Below are positions 25,994-36,127 of a stretch of 64,000 nt of DNA, in pieces. How positions within the stretch are numbered: position 1 is the first letter of the stretch; each line of letters starts with the position of its first letter. Made by a program: the position numbers and the translations under genes. The stretch comes from Erwinia persicina (GTDB lineage: Bacteria; Pseudomonadota; Gammaproteobacteria; Enterobacterales; Enterobacteriaceae), in assembly GCF_014838825.1 (NCBI RefSeq), contig NZ_JACYMO010000005.1:124001-188000 (forward strand). Direction: 5' to 3'. The notes beneath the pieces were generated by a model that was given only the letters and a program-made list of their open reading frames with translations, was not told where the DNA came from and made no database searches.

Positions 25994-26908
25994 ATGCAAC
26001 TGCAGTTTTTAGGCACCGGGGCCGGCACCCCCGGCCGCGAGCGTAACGTCACCAGCATCGCGCTGGATCTGCAGGGCGTGCGCAATGCGACCTGGCTGTT
26101 TGACTGCGGGGAAGCGACGCAGCATCAGATCCTGCGCACCCCAATCAAGCCGGGTAAGATCGAGAAGATCTTCATTACCCACCTGCACGGTGACCATATT
26201 TTTGGCCTGCCGGGGCTGCTCACCAGCCGATCGATGAACGGCTCGACCGATCCTATGACGATTTACGGCCCGGTCGGGCTGAAAACCTTTGTCGATACGG
26301 CGATCGCGCTGAGTGGCTCGTGGCTGACCTTTCCGCTGGACATTGTGGAAGTCCGGGCCGGTGAGGTGTGTTGTGATGAGCACTTCCGCGTGACGGCCTG
26401 GCCGATGACGCATCCGGTGGAGTGTTACGGCTATCGCATTGATGAACATGATAAACCTGGCGCGCTGGATGCGGCGAAGCTGGCTGCCGACGGGGTGCCA
26501 GCCGGGCCCTGGTTTTACGACCTGAAGCACGGGCGCAGCGTAACGCTGCCCGATGGCAGGACAATTAACGGCTGGGATTATGTCGGAGAGAAAATCAAAG
26601 GCCGCAGCCTGGCGATTTTTGGCGACACCGCCCCGACGGCGGCGGCGAACGAGCTGGCGGCGGGGGTGGATCTGATGGTGCATGAGGCGACGCTGGAAGT
26701 GGCGATGGAAGAGAAAGCCAACAGCCGCGGGCATTCCACTACCGCTCAGGCGGCCAGGGTGGCGCTGGAAAGCGGAGCAAAACGTCTGATCGTGACGCAC
26801 CTCAGTACGCGTTATCTGCGGGCTGACTGTGAACGACTGCTGGAGGAGTGTCGGGCGGTGTTTCCGCACACCGAGATGGCGCACGATTTTGCGATCTTTA
26901 CGCTGTAG
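25994..26908 (+). CDS. rbn: ribonuclease BN / RNase Z
   Basis: Metallo-beta-lactamase-fold ribonuclease that trims tRNA 3' ends; 304 residues. Start at the ATG at 25994, with AAGGAG some 10 bases before; an upstream in-frame start would overlap rtcR. Metal-binding residues are intact: HLHGDH (63-68), [20 protein letters not shown] with the bridging aspartate, VHEATLE and the final THLSTRY histidine. In E. coli rbn (elaC) maps far from gor; here it directly follows rtcR, so it is probably co-transcribed with the repair regulator. Confidence 0.94.
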   Translation: MQLQFLGTGAGTPGRERNVTSIALDLQGVRNATWLFDCGEATQHQILRTPIKPGKIEKIFITHLHGDHIFGLPGLLTSRSMNGSTDPMTIYGPVGLKTFVDTAIALSGSWLTFPLDIVEVRAGEVCCDEHFRVTAWPMTHPVECYGYRIDEHDKPGALDAAKLAADGVPAGPWFYDLKHGRSVTLPDGRTINGWDYVGEKIKGRSLAIFGDTAPTAAANELAAGVDLMVHEATLEVAMEEKANSRGHSTTAQAARVALESGAKRLIVTHLSTRYLRADCERLLEECRAVFPHTEMAHDFAIFTL

Positions 26909-26910
26909 TG

Positions 26911-26934
26911 GGGGGCCGTTTACGCGGCCGCCCC
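26911..26934. terminator. bidirectional hairpin between rbn and rlmJ
   Basis: GGGGGCCG and CGGCCGCCCC pair with one bulged G around a 6-base loop, in the 35-bp gap between the convergent rbn and rlmJ genes. No long T-run. Confidence 0.6.
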
Positions 26935-26943
26935 TGCCGGGGA

Positions 26944-27786
26944 TTATTCCGGCACAATCCAGCTGACTTTAGAGTAACCGGTACCGGACGGCACCAGCAC
27001 TTTCTCCAGCCACGGCAGCACGTTTTTCATCTGCTGCTCCAGCTTCCACGGCGGGTTAATCACAATCATCCCCGAGGCGGTCATACCAAAGCGGTCGCTG
27101 TCCGGGCGCACGCCCAGCTCAATCTGCAGGATACGGCGGATGCCGGTGGCCTGCAGTTCGTTGAACATGCGCTTGATCTGCTGACGCAGCACCACCGGAT
27201 ACCACAGCGCAAACACGCCGGTACCAAAGCGTTTATACCCTTCCTGAATACCCTGCACCACGGCCTGATAATCACTTTTCATCTCGTACGGCGGGTCGAT
27301 CAGGATCAGCCCCCGGCGTGACAGCGGCGGCAGCTTGGACTTGAGCTGCTGATAGCCGTCGGCACGGGCCAGGCGTGCGCGGTCGTCTTTCTGAAACTCG
27401 CTGCGCAGCATCGGGAAGTCGCTGGAGTGCAGTTCGGTCAGCTGAAGCTGGTCATACTCGCGCAGCAGGTGGCGGGCAATCAGCGGCGAACCCGGGTAGT
27501 AACGCAGTTTACCGCCGGGGTTGTAGTTCTTCACCACGCTGATATACGGAGCCAGCTCTTCCGGTAAATCATCCTGCTGCCAGATACGCGCAATGCCTTC
27601 CAGGTACTCTCCGGTGCGCTCCGCATGTTCACCGCTTAACAGGTAACGCCCGGCGCCCGCATGGGTATCAAGGTAGAGGTAGGGTTTTTCCTTCTCATTT
27701 AACGCGCTGATAATCAGGCTCTGCACGGTATGTTTGAGAACGTCGGCATGGTTGCCGGCATGGAAGCTGTGGCGATAACTGAGCAT
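26944..27786 (-). CDS. rlmJ: 23S rRNA m6A2030 methyltransferase RlmJ
   Basis: Methylates N6 of A2030 in 23S rRNA, using S-adenosylmethionine. 280 residues from the ATG at 27786 (MLSYRHSFHAGNHADVLKHTV), the conserved family start; the longer frame has a cysteine-rich nonsense extension. The SAM site is YLDTHAGAGRY and the catalytic motif is IDPPYE in RGLILIDPPYEMKSDY. In E. coli it adjoins gor. Confidence 0.95.
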   Translation of the reverse strand: MLSYRHSFHAGNHADVLKHTVQSLIISALNEKEKPYLYLDTHAGAGRYLLSGEHAERTGEYLEGIARIWQQDDLPEELAPYISVVKNYNPGGKLRYYPGSPLIARHLLREYDQLQLTELHSSDFPMLRSEFQKDDRARLARADGYQQLKSKLPPLSRRGLILIDPPYEMKSDYQAVVQGIQEGYKRFGTGVFALWYPVVLRQQIKRMFNELQATGIRRILQIELGVRPDSDRFGMTASGMIVINPPWKLEQQMKNVLPWLEKVLVPSGTGYSKVSWIVPE

Positions 27787-27880
27787 GTATTGGGATAATC
27801 CGGATGGTAAAAGCGAGCGTGCCGCCGTCGGGCGGCACAGGTTGGGGGTATTATAGCGAAAACGGCTTAAAAAAGCGCGT

Positions 27881-28705
27881 TCAGGTCGGGATTCGCTGCC
27901 ACATCGGGTAAGTAAAGAACAGCAGGTGCAGCATATTAAAGGCAAAATGCACCAGCGTAGAGACCCAGAGCCGGCCGCTCCACAGCCAGGCCAGCCCGTA
28001 AATCAGCCCGGCGAGCGTGGCAAACAGCACCAGCAGCAGGCCGCCGGAAAAATGGGCAAAGCCAAACAGCAGGGCGGCAATGAACAGCGCCCGTTTATCC
28101 CCCAGTAACTGGCTCAGACGCTGCTGGATATAGCCGCGAAACAGTGCCTCTTCCGCCAGGCTGACAAAGAACAGATTGGCCAGCATAAAGGCACCCAGCC
28201 AGTCCGGCAGGTGGGGTTCTACTCTCAGCCCTCCGGCCAGCGTGGCCAGTAGCAACAGGAGCGGAAGTGACATCACCAGCACCAGCCACCAGAGCGCGTT
28301 AGCCGGGGGCTTTGCCGGGCGCTTCAGCAGGGTGGGCAGGCAGGCCAGTAACAGGAATGGGATCAGCGCCTTGTCGATGTTGTAATAAAAAGTAAAAGGC
28401 GCGCTCTGTGGCCCGACACGTTCGCCGGAAACAATAATCAGATTATTAAAGCCCGGGATGGTATGCAGCATCAGGGCGATCGCGCTGACTACCAGCACGA
28501 TTTCACCGGGCAGGGAGAAGGCATTGGGTTGCTTCTGATTACCGCAGTAGAGGGCGACCGTGCCGATAATCGCCAGCGCCACTATCCCTGGCGGGAGCAG
28601 CGTCTGGTCAAAGACCGCCAGCCCGAGTGCAATAGCGAGCAGGATAAGCGAACTGCGAAGGTAAAAAGGTAGAAACAGCAACGAGGCCGCCAGCGTATAC
28701 CACAT
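27881..28705 (-). CDS. CPBP-family intramembrane glutamic protease
   Basis: A 274-residue polytopic protein with about eight hydrophobic segments. The CPBP motifs are clear: EEALFRGYIQQ (Glu-Glu-x-x-x-Arg), FGFAHF and the last HFAFNMLHLL, with one glutamate and two histidines as expected for the Rce1/Abi protease fold. Substrate unknown. It lies between rlmJ and prlC in opposite orientation to prlC; it is not part of the E. coli order at this site as I know it. Confidence 0.88.
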   Translation of the reverse strand: MWYTLAASLLFLPFYLRSSLILLAIALGLAVFDQTLLPPGIVALAIIGTVALYCGNQKQPNAFSLPGEIVLVVSAIALMLHTIPGFNNLIIVSGERVGPQSAPFTFYYNIDKALIPFLLLACLPTLLKRPAKPPANALWWLVLVMSLPLLLLLATLAGGLRVEPHLPDWLGAFMLANLFFVSLAEEALFRGYIQQRLSQLLGDKRALFIAALLFGFAHFSGGLLLVLFATLAGLIYGLAWLWSGRLWVSTLVHFAFNMLHLLFFTYPMWQRIPT

Positions 28706-28850
28706 AAAAAAACTCCCTGTTTGTAACGGAGTAATACGATGTATTTAAGCGGAAAGGAGTATGCAACGCGCACCCTGGTGTGGCAATGCGTAAAGTGCGG
28801 TGAAAATCGGGCTTCGCACGCCGGGAATGCCCCCGCCCGGGCGCAGGCCC

Positions 28851-28879
28851 ATTGATTTTCACGCCACTAAACCCCATCT
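28851..28879 (+). promoter_or_regulatory. heat-shock (sigma-32-like) promoter of prlC
   Basis: CCCCATCT at 28872-28879 matches the sigma-32 -10 box well; ATTGAT at 28851-28856 is a partial -35, 15 bases upstream. It is 55 bp before prlC, and E. coli prlC-rsmJ is a known heat-shock operon. Confidence 0.5.
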
Positions 28880-28933
28880 TAAAAAGATTGCGCGCATCTG
28901 TGCGCCCCATACCAACGATTAAAGGACTGCGCT

Positions 28934-30976
28934 ATGACCAATCCGTTACTCTCCGATTTCACGCTTCCCCCTTTCTCCGCCATTCAGCCTGAACATGTGG
29001 TTCCGGCCGTGACTCAGGCGCTGGCGGACTGCCGCGCGGCGGTTGAAAAGGCGGTCGCACAGGGGGCGCCGTACCGCTGGGATAACCTGGTACAGCCGCT
29101 GGCGGAAGTGGATGACCGTTTAAGCCGCCTGTTTTCACCGGTCAGCCATCTGAATGCGGTGAAAAACAGCCCGGAGCTGCGTCAGGCCTACGAGCAGACG
29201 CTGCCGCTGCTGTCCGAATACAGCACCTGGGTGGGACAGCACGAGGGGCTTTATCAGGCCTATCGCAACCTGAAAGAGGGTGAACACTTTGCTGGCCTGG
29301 ATCTCGCACAGAAAAAAGCGGTCGATAACGCGCTGCGCGATTTTGAGTTGTCCGGGATTGGCCTGTCGAAAGAGAAGCAGCAGCGCTATGGCGAAATTTC
29401 CGCCCGCCTGTCAGAGCTGGGGTCGACCTACAGCAACAACGTGCTCGATGCCACGATGGGCTGGAGCAAACTGGTTACTGATGAAAGCGAGCTGTCCGGA
29501 ATGCCGGAGAGCGCACTGGCTGCCGCCAAAGCCCAGGCCGAAGCCCGGGAGCAGGAAGGCTGGCTGCTGACGCTGGATATTCCAAGCTATCTGCCGGTGA
29601 TGATGTACTGCGACAATCAGGCCCTGCGCGAAGAGCTTTACCGTGCTTACTCTACCCGCGCCTCCGATCAGGGCCCGAACGCCGGGCAGTGGGATAACAG
29701 CGAGGTGATGGCAGAAGAACTGGCGCTGCGCCACGAGCTGGCACAGCTGCTGGGCTTTAACTCTTACGCGGAGAAATCGCTGGCCACCAAAATGGCGGAG
29801 AACCCGACCCAGGTCACGGACTTCCTGACCGACCTCGCCAGACGTGCCCGCCCGCAGGCCGAGCAGGAAGTGGCCCAGCTGCGCGCCTTTGCTCAGAAAA
29901 CCTTCGGCGTGGATGACCTGCAGCCGTGGGATATGACCTATTACGGTGAAAAGCAGAAACAGCATCTCTACACCATCAGCGACGAACAGCTGCGCCCTTA
30001 CTTCCCGGCCCAGCGTGCGCTGGACGGCCTGTTTGAAGTCGTAAAACGCATCTATGGCATCACTGCCAGCGAACGTCACGACGTGGATGTTTACCACCCT
30101 GACGTGCGCTTCTTTGACCTGTTCGACGACAGCGGCGAGCTGCGCGGCAGCTTCTATCTTGATCTGTACGCGCGTGATAACAAGCGCGGCGGGGCATGGA
30201 TGGATGACTGCGTGGGCCAGATGCGCCGCGCCGACGGCACCCTGCAGAAGCCGGTCGCCTACCTGACCTGTAACTTCAACCGTCCGGTCAGCGGCAAGCC
30301 AGCGCTGTTTACCCACAACGAAGTCACTACCCTGTTCCACGAGTTTGGTCACGGTCTGCACCACATGCTGACCCGGATTGAAACGCCGGGCGTATCGGGT
30401 ATCAGCGGGGTACCGTGGGATGCCGTCGAACTGCCAAGCCAGTTTATGGAAAACTGGTGCTGGGAGCCGGAAGCCCTGGCGTTTATCTCTGGCCACTATG
30501 AGACCGGTGAGCCGCTGCCAAAAGATCTGCTGGATAAAATGCTGGCAGCGAAGAACTACCAGGCGGCACTGTTTATCCTGCGTCAGCTGGAGTTCGGCCT
30601 GTTTGACTTCCGCCTGCACGCCGAATATGACCCGGCGAAAGGCGCGCGTATCCTGGAGATACTGAAGGAGATCAAAGATCAGGTTGCCGTGGTGCCGGGG
30701 CCGTCTTGGGGCCGTTTCCCGCATGCCTTCAGCCACATCTTTGCCGGCGGTTACGCGGCGGGATATTACAGCTATCTGTGGGCTGATGTGCTGGCGGCGG
30801 ATGCCTATTCCCGCTTTGAGCAGGAAGGGATCTTCAACCGCGAAACCGGACAGTCGTTCCTTGACAATATCCTGACGCGCGGCGGTTCAGAAGAGCCCAT
30901 GGAGCTGTTCAAACGCTTCCGGGGCCGTGAGCCACAGCTGGACGCGATGCTCAAACACTACGGCATCAAGGGTTAA
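28934..30976 (+). CDS. prlC: oligopeptidase A
   Basis: Cytosolic M3 zinc metallopeptidase that degrades signal peptides and other short peptides. 680 residues, the family length. The zinc motif is present in [14 protein letters not shown], with the third ligand region following in [14 protein letters not shown]. It starts after AAAGGA at good spacing. rsmJ begins 7 bases after its stop, forming the conserved prlC-rsmJ operon. Confidence 0.97.
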   Translation: MTNPLLSDFTLPPFSAIQPEHVVPAVTQALADCRAAVEKAVAQGAPYRWDNLVQPLAEVDDRLSRLFSPVSHLNAVKNSPELRQAYEQTLPLLSEYSTWVGQHEGLYQAYRNLKEGEHFAGLDLAQKKAVDNALRDFELSGIGLSKEKQQRYGEISARLSELGSTYSNNVLDATMGWSKLVTDESELSGMPESALAAAKAQAEAREQEGWLLTLDIPSYLPVMMYCDNQALREELYRAYSTRASDQGPNAGQWDNSEVMAEELALRHELAQLLGFNSYAEKSLATKMAENPTQVTDFLTDLARRARPQAEQEVAQLRAFAQKTFGVDDLQPWDMTYYGEKQKQHLYTISDEQLRPYFPAQRALDGLFEVVKRIYGITASERHDVDVYHPDVRFFDLFDDSGELRGSFYLDLYARDNKRGGAWMDDCVGQMRRADGTLQKPVAYLTCNFNRPVSGKPALFTHNEVTTLFHEFGHGLHHMLTRIETPGVSGISGVPWDAVELPSQFMENWCWEPEALAFISGHYETGEPLPKDLLDKMLAAKNYQAALFILRQLEFGLFDFRLHAEYDPAKGARILEILKEIKDQVAVVPGPSWGRFPHAFSHIFAGGYAAGYYSYLWADVLAADAYSRFEQEGIFNRETGQSFLDNILTRGGSEEPMELFKRFRGREPQLDAMLKHYGIKG

Positions 30977-30983
30977 GCTCTCA

Positions 30984-31733
30984 GTGAACATCTGTCTGTT
31001 AGATGAAACGGGCGCCGGAAACGGCGCCTTATCTGTCTTAGCGGCCCGCTGGCAACTGGTGCCGGATGACAACGCGCTTATGGCGCTGGTGCTGACCCCG
31101 GAACATCTGGAGCTGCGCAAGCGTGATGAGCCGAAGCTCGGCGGCATCTATGTTGATTTTGTCTCCGGAGCGATGCTGCACCGCAGAAAGTTTGGTGGCG
31201 GTCGTGGGGAAGCGGTGGCGAAGGCTGCTGGCGTCAAAAGCGGCTATCTGCCAGACGTGGTGGACGCCACGGCGGGGCTGGGGCGCGATGCGTTTGTCCT
31301 GGCATCCATTGGCTGCCGGGTACGTATGCTGGAGCGAAATCCGGTGGTGGCGGCGCTGCTCGACGACGGATTACGTCGCGGCTATGCCGATCCGGAGATT
31401 GGTCCCTGGCTGCGCGAACGCCTGACGCTGCTGCATGCCTCCAGTCTGGATGCGCTGACGGATATCCGCCCGCCGCCGGATGTGGTCTACCTCGACCCGA
31501 TGTATCCGCATAAGCAGAAAAGCGCGCTGGTGAAGAAAGAGATGCGGGTTTTTCAGTCGCTGGTGGGGCCGGATATTGATGCCGATGGGCTGCTGCTGCC
31601 TGCGCGGCAGCTGGCGAAGAAAAGGGTGGTGGTGAAGCGCCCTGATTATGCGCCACCGTTAGCCGATGTCGGGACGCCCAATGCCGTGACCACCAAGAGT
31701 CACCGTTTTGATATTTATGCGCCGCTGGCCTGA
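30984..31733 (+). CDS. rsmJ: 16S rRNA m2G1516 methyltransferase RsmJ
   Basis: Methylates N2 of G1516 in 16S rRNA. 249 residues, starting at GTG 30984 (reads as [12 protein letters not shown]), which matches the family N-terminus; a start inside prlC is rejected. SAM and catalytic regions: [25 protein letters not shown] and [11 protein letters not shown]. The conserved [10 protein letters not shown] and [10 protein letters not shown] blocks are intact. Confidence 0.96.
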   Translation: MNICLLDETGAGNGALSVLAARWQLVPDDNALMALVLTPEHLELRKRDEPKLGGIYVDFVSGAMLHRRKFGGGRGEAVAKAAGVKSGYLPDVVDATAGLGRDAFVLASIGCRVRMLERNPVVAALLDDGLRRGYADPEIGPWLRERLTLLHASSLDALTDIRPPPDVVYLDPMYPHKQKSALVKKEMRVFQSLVGPDIDADGLLLPARQLAKKRVVVKRPDYAPPLADVGTPNAVTTKSHRFDIYAPLA

Positions 31734-31775
31734 GGAGTCGTTCCCGGCCAGCACGTCGTTACGAATACCCCGTCG

Positions 31776-31802
31776 TGGCTGACCTTCTTTTCGGGTCAGC
31801 CA
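31776..31802. terminator. hairpin between rsmJ and uspA
   Basis: TGGCTGACC and GGTCAGCCA form a perfect 9-bp stem with a 9-base loop between two convergent genes. Neither strand shows a strong T-run. Confidence 0.5.
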
Positions 31803-31855
31803 GTCATTCCGAACCCATCTGATGGCAGACCTTTTTGCCGCCAGCCAGTGGATCC

Positions 31856-32293
31856 TTAATCGTCTTCGTCATCGCGCAGCGGTACGATCAGCATATCGAT
31901 ATGAACGGTGTTGATCAGCTGGCGCGCGGAAGACATCAGCTTGCTCCAGAAGTCCTGATGGTGGCCGCACACCACCAGATCCACCTGATACTGTTTAATG
32001 GCATCGACCAGCACCTGGCCGAGATCGCCGCTGCCGCTTAAGGTTTCTGCAATCGGATACCCAGCGCTGTTGGACAGGTCCGTCAGGGCGGTATGGGTCT
32101 CTTCAGAAATGCGTTTCTGCATATCACCGAGGTTAACGTCAATCAGACCGGTGTAGAGATCTGAATAGTTCACATCGACGTGGATCAGCGAGACCTTCGC
32201 GTCATAAGGGCGCGCCATGGATACGGCCTTGTCGACCAGTAGCTTACTTTCCGGCGACAGATCGACGGCAATCAGGATGTGTTTATAAGACAT
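31856..32293 (-). CDS. uspA: universal stress protein A
   Basis: Cytosolic stress protein, 145 residues, nearly the same as E. coli UspA in length and sequence ([62 protein letters not shown]). UspA itself does not bind ATP; the GxxGxxxxG(S/T) loop typical of ATP-binding relatives is absent. It faces uspB divergently, as in E. coli. Confidence 0.96.
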   Translation of the reverse strand: MSYKHILIAVDLSPESKLLVDKAVSMARPYDAKVSLIHVDVNYSDLYTGLIDVNLGDMQKRISEETHTALTDLSNSAGYPIAETLSGSGDLGQVLVDAIKQYQVDLVVCGHHQDFWSKLMSSARQLINTVHIDMLIVPLRDDEDD

Positions 32294-32603
32294 TTTGAAA
32301 ACTCCTTTTCACGTAAGTGTTAAGACTGAGTATAGCGAAAATTGTTTCCAGGTGTTGTGCCCCGGGATGGCGTTTGCGAGGGCGATCAACATGAATTTTG
32401 CACCCTGGATCCCTTAAGCCGCAAACATCGCTGGAAAAAAATGAAGCATATCTCCTACACTGATAAAAGACGGTAGCAAACGTCCCTTGTTTTGCCGTCC
32501 TGCTTGCAGAAATCATCTCAATAAATAAAGGCTGGCGAACCATCGGGAATATACCCGGTTTTGCCGCGTATCGCATTTCCTGATGAAAGTCCGGGAGGGG
32601 ATC
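32294..32603. other. uspA-uspB divergent control region
   Basis: 310 bp between the two stress genes. It should contain both promoters, but no clear box or palindrome stands out to me. Confidence 0.5.
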
Positions 32604-32939
32604 ATGATCAGCACCATTGCGCTTTTCTGGGCTCTTTGTGTCGTTTGTGTGGTGAATATGGCGCGCTATTTTTCATCGCTGCGGGCGCTGTTGGTGGTAC
32701 TGCGGGGCTGCGATCCGTTGCTCTATCAGTATGTGGATGGCGGCGGGTTTTTTACGTCTCACGGACAGCCGAGTAAGCAGGTCAGGCTGATTGGCTACAT
32801 CTGGTATCAGCGCTATCTCGACCATCATGATGATGAGTTTATTCGCCGCTGTCAGCGGCTTCGTGGGCAGTTTGTCCTCACCAGTGCCCTGTGCGGACTG
32901 GTGTTTATCAGCCTGATTGGGCTGGCTATCTGGCATTAA
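32604..32939 (+). CDS. uspB: universal stress protein B
   Basis: A 111-residue membrane protein with two hydrophobic ends ([42 protein letters not shown]) and a charged middle. Length and sequence match E. coli UspB, a sigma-S-dependent stationary-phase protein linked to ethanol sensitivity. I start it at the ATG at 32604 after GGGAGGGG. Confidence 0.95.
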   Translation: MISTIALFWALCVVCVVNMARYFSSLRALLVVLRGCDPLLYQYVDGGGFFTSHGQPSKQVRLIGYIWYQRYLDHHDDEFIRRCQRLRGQFVLTSALCGLVFISLIGLAIWH

Positions 32940-32967
32940 AAAAGGGCGACCCCAAAAAGGGTCACCC
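32938..32967 (-). terminator. pitA terminator
   Basis: On the minus strand GGGTGACCC and GGGTCGCCC pair (one G-U) around TTTTTG and are followed by TTTTTT, 76 bases after the pitA stop. It immediately follows the uspB stop on the other strand. Confidence 0.8.
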
Positions 32968-33043
32968 TCTACATCGGTGCAGAACGGCTTTTTTGCGCCG
33001 CCCTTCAGGTCGATTGCGAAGACCGGTCGACCTCAGCGGATAG

Positions 33044-34543
33044 TTAAATCAGCTTCAGCGCCAGCCAGTACAGCACACCGGAAAGCACAATCGACACCGG
33101 CAGAGTAAATACCCACGCCAGCAGGATGTTCTTAATGGTGCGACCCTGAACGCCACCGCCGTCAACCAGCATCGTACCGGCAACGGAAGACGACAGGACA
33201 TGAGTGGTTGAAACCGGCATACCGGTATAACTCGCCACGCCAATCGACACCGCTGCTGTCATCTGTGCCGACATGCCCTGCGCATAGGTCATGCCTTTTT
33301 TACCGATTTTCTCACCGATGGTGGTGGCAACACGACGCCAGCCAATCATCGTTCCCAGCGACAGCGCTAATGCCACGGCCAGAATGATCCATACCGGAGC
33401 ATACTCGATGGTATTCAACAGATCGCCTTTCAGCTTGCTGAGGAAACGTTTGTCGTCAGACTTGGTCTCCGGCAGCTTGGCTGCTTTTTCTGCGGTATCA
33501 GAAATACACATCAGCAGACGGCGCAGCTGGCTGCGCTGCTCCACGTTAAGCGCGTCGTAGCTGCTGAGGTTATTCAGCAGCCCCTGCGCCCGGTGGATAG
33601 CAGGCAGGGCGCGTGCCGCATCACAGTGGAACTCATGCGGCCCTGAAGGCACCTCTTCCGGCGTTGGTAGCGCAGGCGGTGACATCTGGATGATATGCGT
33701 CAGTGAACTGGCATGCTGCTGGTAATACTGTTCCAGATGGTTGACGGCATCGCGGGTGCGAGTGATGTCATAACCGCTGGAGTTCATATTGACCACAAAG
33801 CCTGCCGGTGCCACGCCGATCAGGACCAGCATGATCAGGCCAATGCCTTTCTGACCGTCGTTGGCCCCGTGCGAATAGCTGACGCCAATCGCCGAGACAA
33901 TCAGCGCGGTCCGCGTCCAGAACGGGGGCTTTTTCTTGCCATCGATCTTTTCACGTTCGGCCGGCGTCATATGGATACGCTGGCGTTTTTTACTGCCGCT
34001 CCAGTAACGACGCAGAATAAATACCAGGCCACCGGCGACCACCAGGCCAACAATCGGTGAAATAATCAACGACATAAAGATGCCAATCATTTTAGGAATG
34101 TTCAGCGCATCCACCACCGAGGTGCCGGTCAGCAACGCGTTGGTGAGGCCAATACCGATAATGGCACCGATCAGGGTATGCGAACTGGAGGCCGGTAACC
34201 CGAAATACCAGGTACCAAGATTCCAGATAATAGCGGCAAGCAGCATGGAAAAGACCATGGCCAGCCCGTGAGCCGATCCAACATTTAACAGCAGATCGGT
34301 GGGTAGCAGATGGACGATAGCGTAAGCCACGCTTAAGCCGCCCAGGAGTACACCAAAGAAGTTGAATACCCCGGCCATGACAACCGCTAACTGCGAGCGC
34401 ATTGCACGGGTGTAGATCACGGTTGCTACCGCGTTGGCCGTATCGTGGAAGCCGTTGATTGCTTCGTAAAATAAAACGAACAACAGAGCAAGAACCAGAA
34501 ACAGGCCGGTATGTAAATCAAGACCAGCAAACAGATGCAGCAT
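33044..34543 (-). CDS. pitA: low-affinity phosphate transporter PitA
   Basis: Inner-membrane metal-phosphate/H+ symporter. 499 residues from the ATG at 34543 ([15 protein letters not shown]), the same start as E. coli PitA. The two conserved repeats are present: [18 protein letters not shown] in the first and [13 protein letters not shown] in the second, with the [16 protein letters not shown] and [17 protein letters not shown] loops. The central hydrophilic loop (about residues 255-380) differs most from E. coli. No strong ribosome site is seen. Confidence 0.96.
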   Translation of the reverse strand: MLHLFAGLDLHTGLFLVLALLFVLFYEAINGFHDTANAVATVIYTRAMRSQLAVVMAGVFNFFGVLLGGLSVAYAIVHLLPTDLLLNVGSAHGLAMVFSMLLAAIIWNLGTWYFGLPASSSHTLIGAIIGIGLTNALLTGTSVVDALNIPKMIGIFMSLIISPIVGLVVAGGLVFILRRYWSGSKKRQRIHMTPAEREKIDGKKKPPFWTRTALIVSAIGVSYSHGANDGQKGIGLIMLVLIGVAPAGFVVNMNSSGYDITRTRDAVNHLEQYYQQHASSLTHIIQMSPPALPTPEEVPSGPHEFHCDAARALPAIHRAQGLLNNLSSYDALNVEQRSQLRRLLMCISDTAEKAAKLPETKSDDKRFLSKLKGDLLNTIEYAPVWIILAVALALSLGTMIGWRRVATTIGEKIGKKGMTYAQGMSAQMTAAVSIGVASYTGMPVSTTHVLSSSVAGTMLVDGGGVQGRTIKNILLAWVFTLPVSIVLSGVLYWLALKLI

Positions 34544-34784
34544 AAGCGTTACGCCATTTTGGAGGACATGAACGCGGCGCATTATCAGCGACAAACCGCA
34601 CCCGGGGAAAGGGAAATATAGACTTTTTTTGACACTAATGTGTCAGGACGAGGAGGGTGCTGGGTGAAAGTATCAAAAAATCATAAAGTTACAAAATGTT
34701 TCCCCGTCAAAATGGTGCGACGCTGGTATCCCTGCCGTCGACTCACTACAATCAGCGTTTTTGCAGGTCGGCACGGGGTGTGTG

Positions 34785-35969
34785 GTGGAAAAGTTTGACG
34801 TTATCGTAATTGGCGCGGGTGCGGCTGGCCTGTTTTGCGCAGCCCAGGCGGGGCAGAAAGGGCGGCGCGTGCTGTTGATTGATAATGGCAAAAAAGCCGG
34901 GCGTAAAATTCTCATGTCAGGCGGCGGCCGCTGTAACTTCACCAACCTCTATACCGAACCGGCAGCCTATCTGTCACATAACCCGCATTTCTGTAAGTCG
35001 GCCCTGGCGCGTTATACCCAGTGGGATTTTATCGATCTGGTCACCCGTCACGGCATTGCCTGGCACGAAAAAACCCTGGGTCAGCTGTTCTGTGACGACT
35101 CCGCGCAGCAGGTGGTCGACCTGCTGCTGAAGGAGTGTGAGAACGGGAAGGTGACGCTGCGCCTGCGCAGTGAGGTCCTCTCCGTCAGCCGTGATGACAG
35201 CGGCTATACGCTGCAGCTGAACGGCGCGGACGTGCAGGCAGAAAAGCTGGTGATCGCCAGCGGCGGGCTGTCAATGCCGGGGCTGGGGGCGTCGCCGTTC
35301 GGCTATAAAATAGCGGAGCAGTTTGGCCTGAAGGTGTTCCCGACCCGCGCCGGGCTGGTGCCGTTTACCCTGCATAAACCGCTGCTTGAACAGCTTCAGA
35401 CGCTGTCCGGCGTGTCGGTGCCGGCGGTGCTGACCGCTGAAGATGGCACGGTGTTTAAAGAGGCACTGCTGTTCACCCACCGTGGCCTGTCCGGACCGGC
35501 GGTGTTGCAGCTGTCCAGCTACTGGCTGCCGGGGGAGTTTGTCACGGTTAACCTGTCGCCGGGCCAGGACATTGATGCGCTGATTAACGATGAGCGGCAA
35601 AGCCATCCGAATCAGAGCCTGAAAAATACCCTGGCGAAGCTGCTGCCGAAACGGCTGGTCGAGTGCCTGCAGCTGCTGGGTACTGTGCCGGAGTGTACGC
35701 TGAAGCAGCTGAACAGCCGCCAGCAGGCCGATCTGGCCGCCGCACTGCATCAGTGGCGCGTGCAGCCCAACGGTACTGAAGGTTACCGCACGGCGGAAGT
35801 GACGCTCGGCGGGGTGGATACCAGCCAGCTGTCGTCAAAAACGATGGAGGCGCGCGACGTGCCTGGCCTCTATTTTATCGGTGAAGTGGTGGACGTGACC
35901 GGCTGGCTGGGAGGCTATAACTTCCAGTGGGCGTGGAGTTCCGCCTGGGCCTGCGCGCAGGCGCTATAG
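34785..35969 (+). CDS. yhiN: YhiN family FAD/NAD(P)-binding oxidoreductase
   Basis: A 394-residue flavoprotein of the HI0933/BaiN type. It starts at GTG 34785 (reads MEKFDVIVIGAG), placing the FAD motif VIGAGAAGLFCAAQAG at the N-terminus as in E. coli YhiN. Other family blocks are KAGRKILMSGGGRCNFTN, ASGGLSMPGLGASPFGYKIA, LLFTHRGLSGPAVLQLSSYW and the final GEVVDVTGWLGGYNFQWAWSS. The reaction is unknown. It is divergent from pitA as in E. coli. Confidence 0.94.
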   Translation: MEKFDVIVIGAGAAGLFCAAQAGQKGRRVLLIDNGKKAGRKILMSGGGRCNFTNLYTEPAAYLSHNPHFCKSALARYTQWDFIDLVTRHGIAWHEKTLGQLFCDDSAQQVVDLLLKECENGKVTLRLRSEVLSVSRDDSGYTLQLNGADVQAEKLVIASGGLSMPGLGASPFGYKIAEQFGLKVFPTRAGLVPFTLHKPLLEQLQTLSGVSVPAVLTAEDGTVFKEALLFTHRGLSGPAVLQLSSYWLPGEFVTVNLSPGQDIDALINDERQSHPNQSLKNTLAKLLPKRLVECLQLLGTVPECTLKQLNSRQQADLAAALHQWRVQPNGTEGYRTAEVTLGGVDTSQLSSKTMEARDVPGLYFIGEVVDVTGWLGGYNFQWAWSSAWACAQAL

Positions 35970-35995
35970 CCTCTTTCAACCTGTACTCATCTGAT

Positions 35996-36011
35996 CCCCT
36001 GGCGACAGGGG
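35996..36011 (+). terminator. short hairpin after yhiN
   Basis: CCCCTG, GCGA, CAGGGG is a perfect 6-bp stem with a stable tetraloop, 27 bases after the yhiN stop; no T-run. Confidence 0.45.
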
Positions 36012-36025
36012 TGATAAGGCTGAAT

Positions 36026-36043
36026 TAAATAGCGCGCGATCTA
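36026..36043. promoter_or_regulatory. operator-like site 1 before the esterase gene
   Basis: TAAATAG CGCG CGATCTA fits the inverted-repeat pattern TAAATAG-N4-CTATTTA with two mismatches. It lies 85 bp before the esterase start. Related sites are at 36085 and 37542. Confidence 0.45.
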
Positions 36044-36084
36044 ATCGTTTACAACTCTCCTTCCCTGTGTCATTCTCGGCAAAC

Positions 36085-36102
36085 TAAATAGCGCACTACT
36101 TA
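36085..36102. promoter_or_regulatory. operator-like site 2 before the esterase gene
   Basis: TAAATAG CGCA CTACTTA matches TAAATAG-N4-CTATTTA with one mismatch, 25 bp before the esterase ATG, a place where a bound repressor would block transcription or translation. The pattern recalls MarR/OhrR-type sites. Confidence 0.6.
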
Positions 36103-36127
36103 ATAGCAAGCAATACAGGAACCTCCC

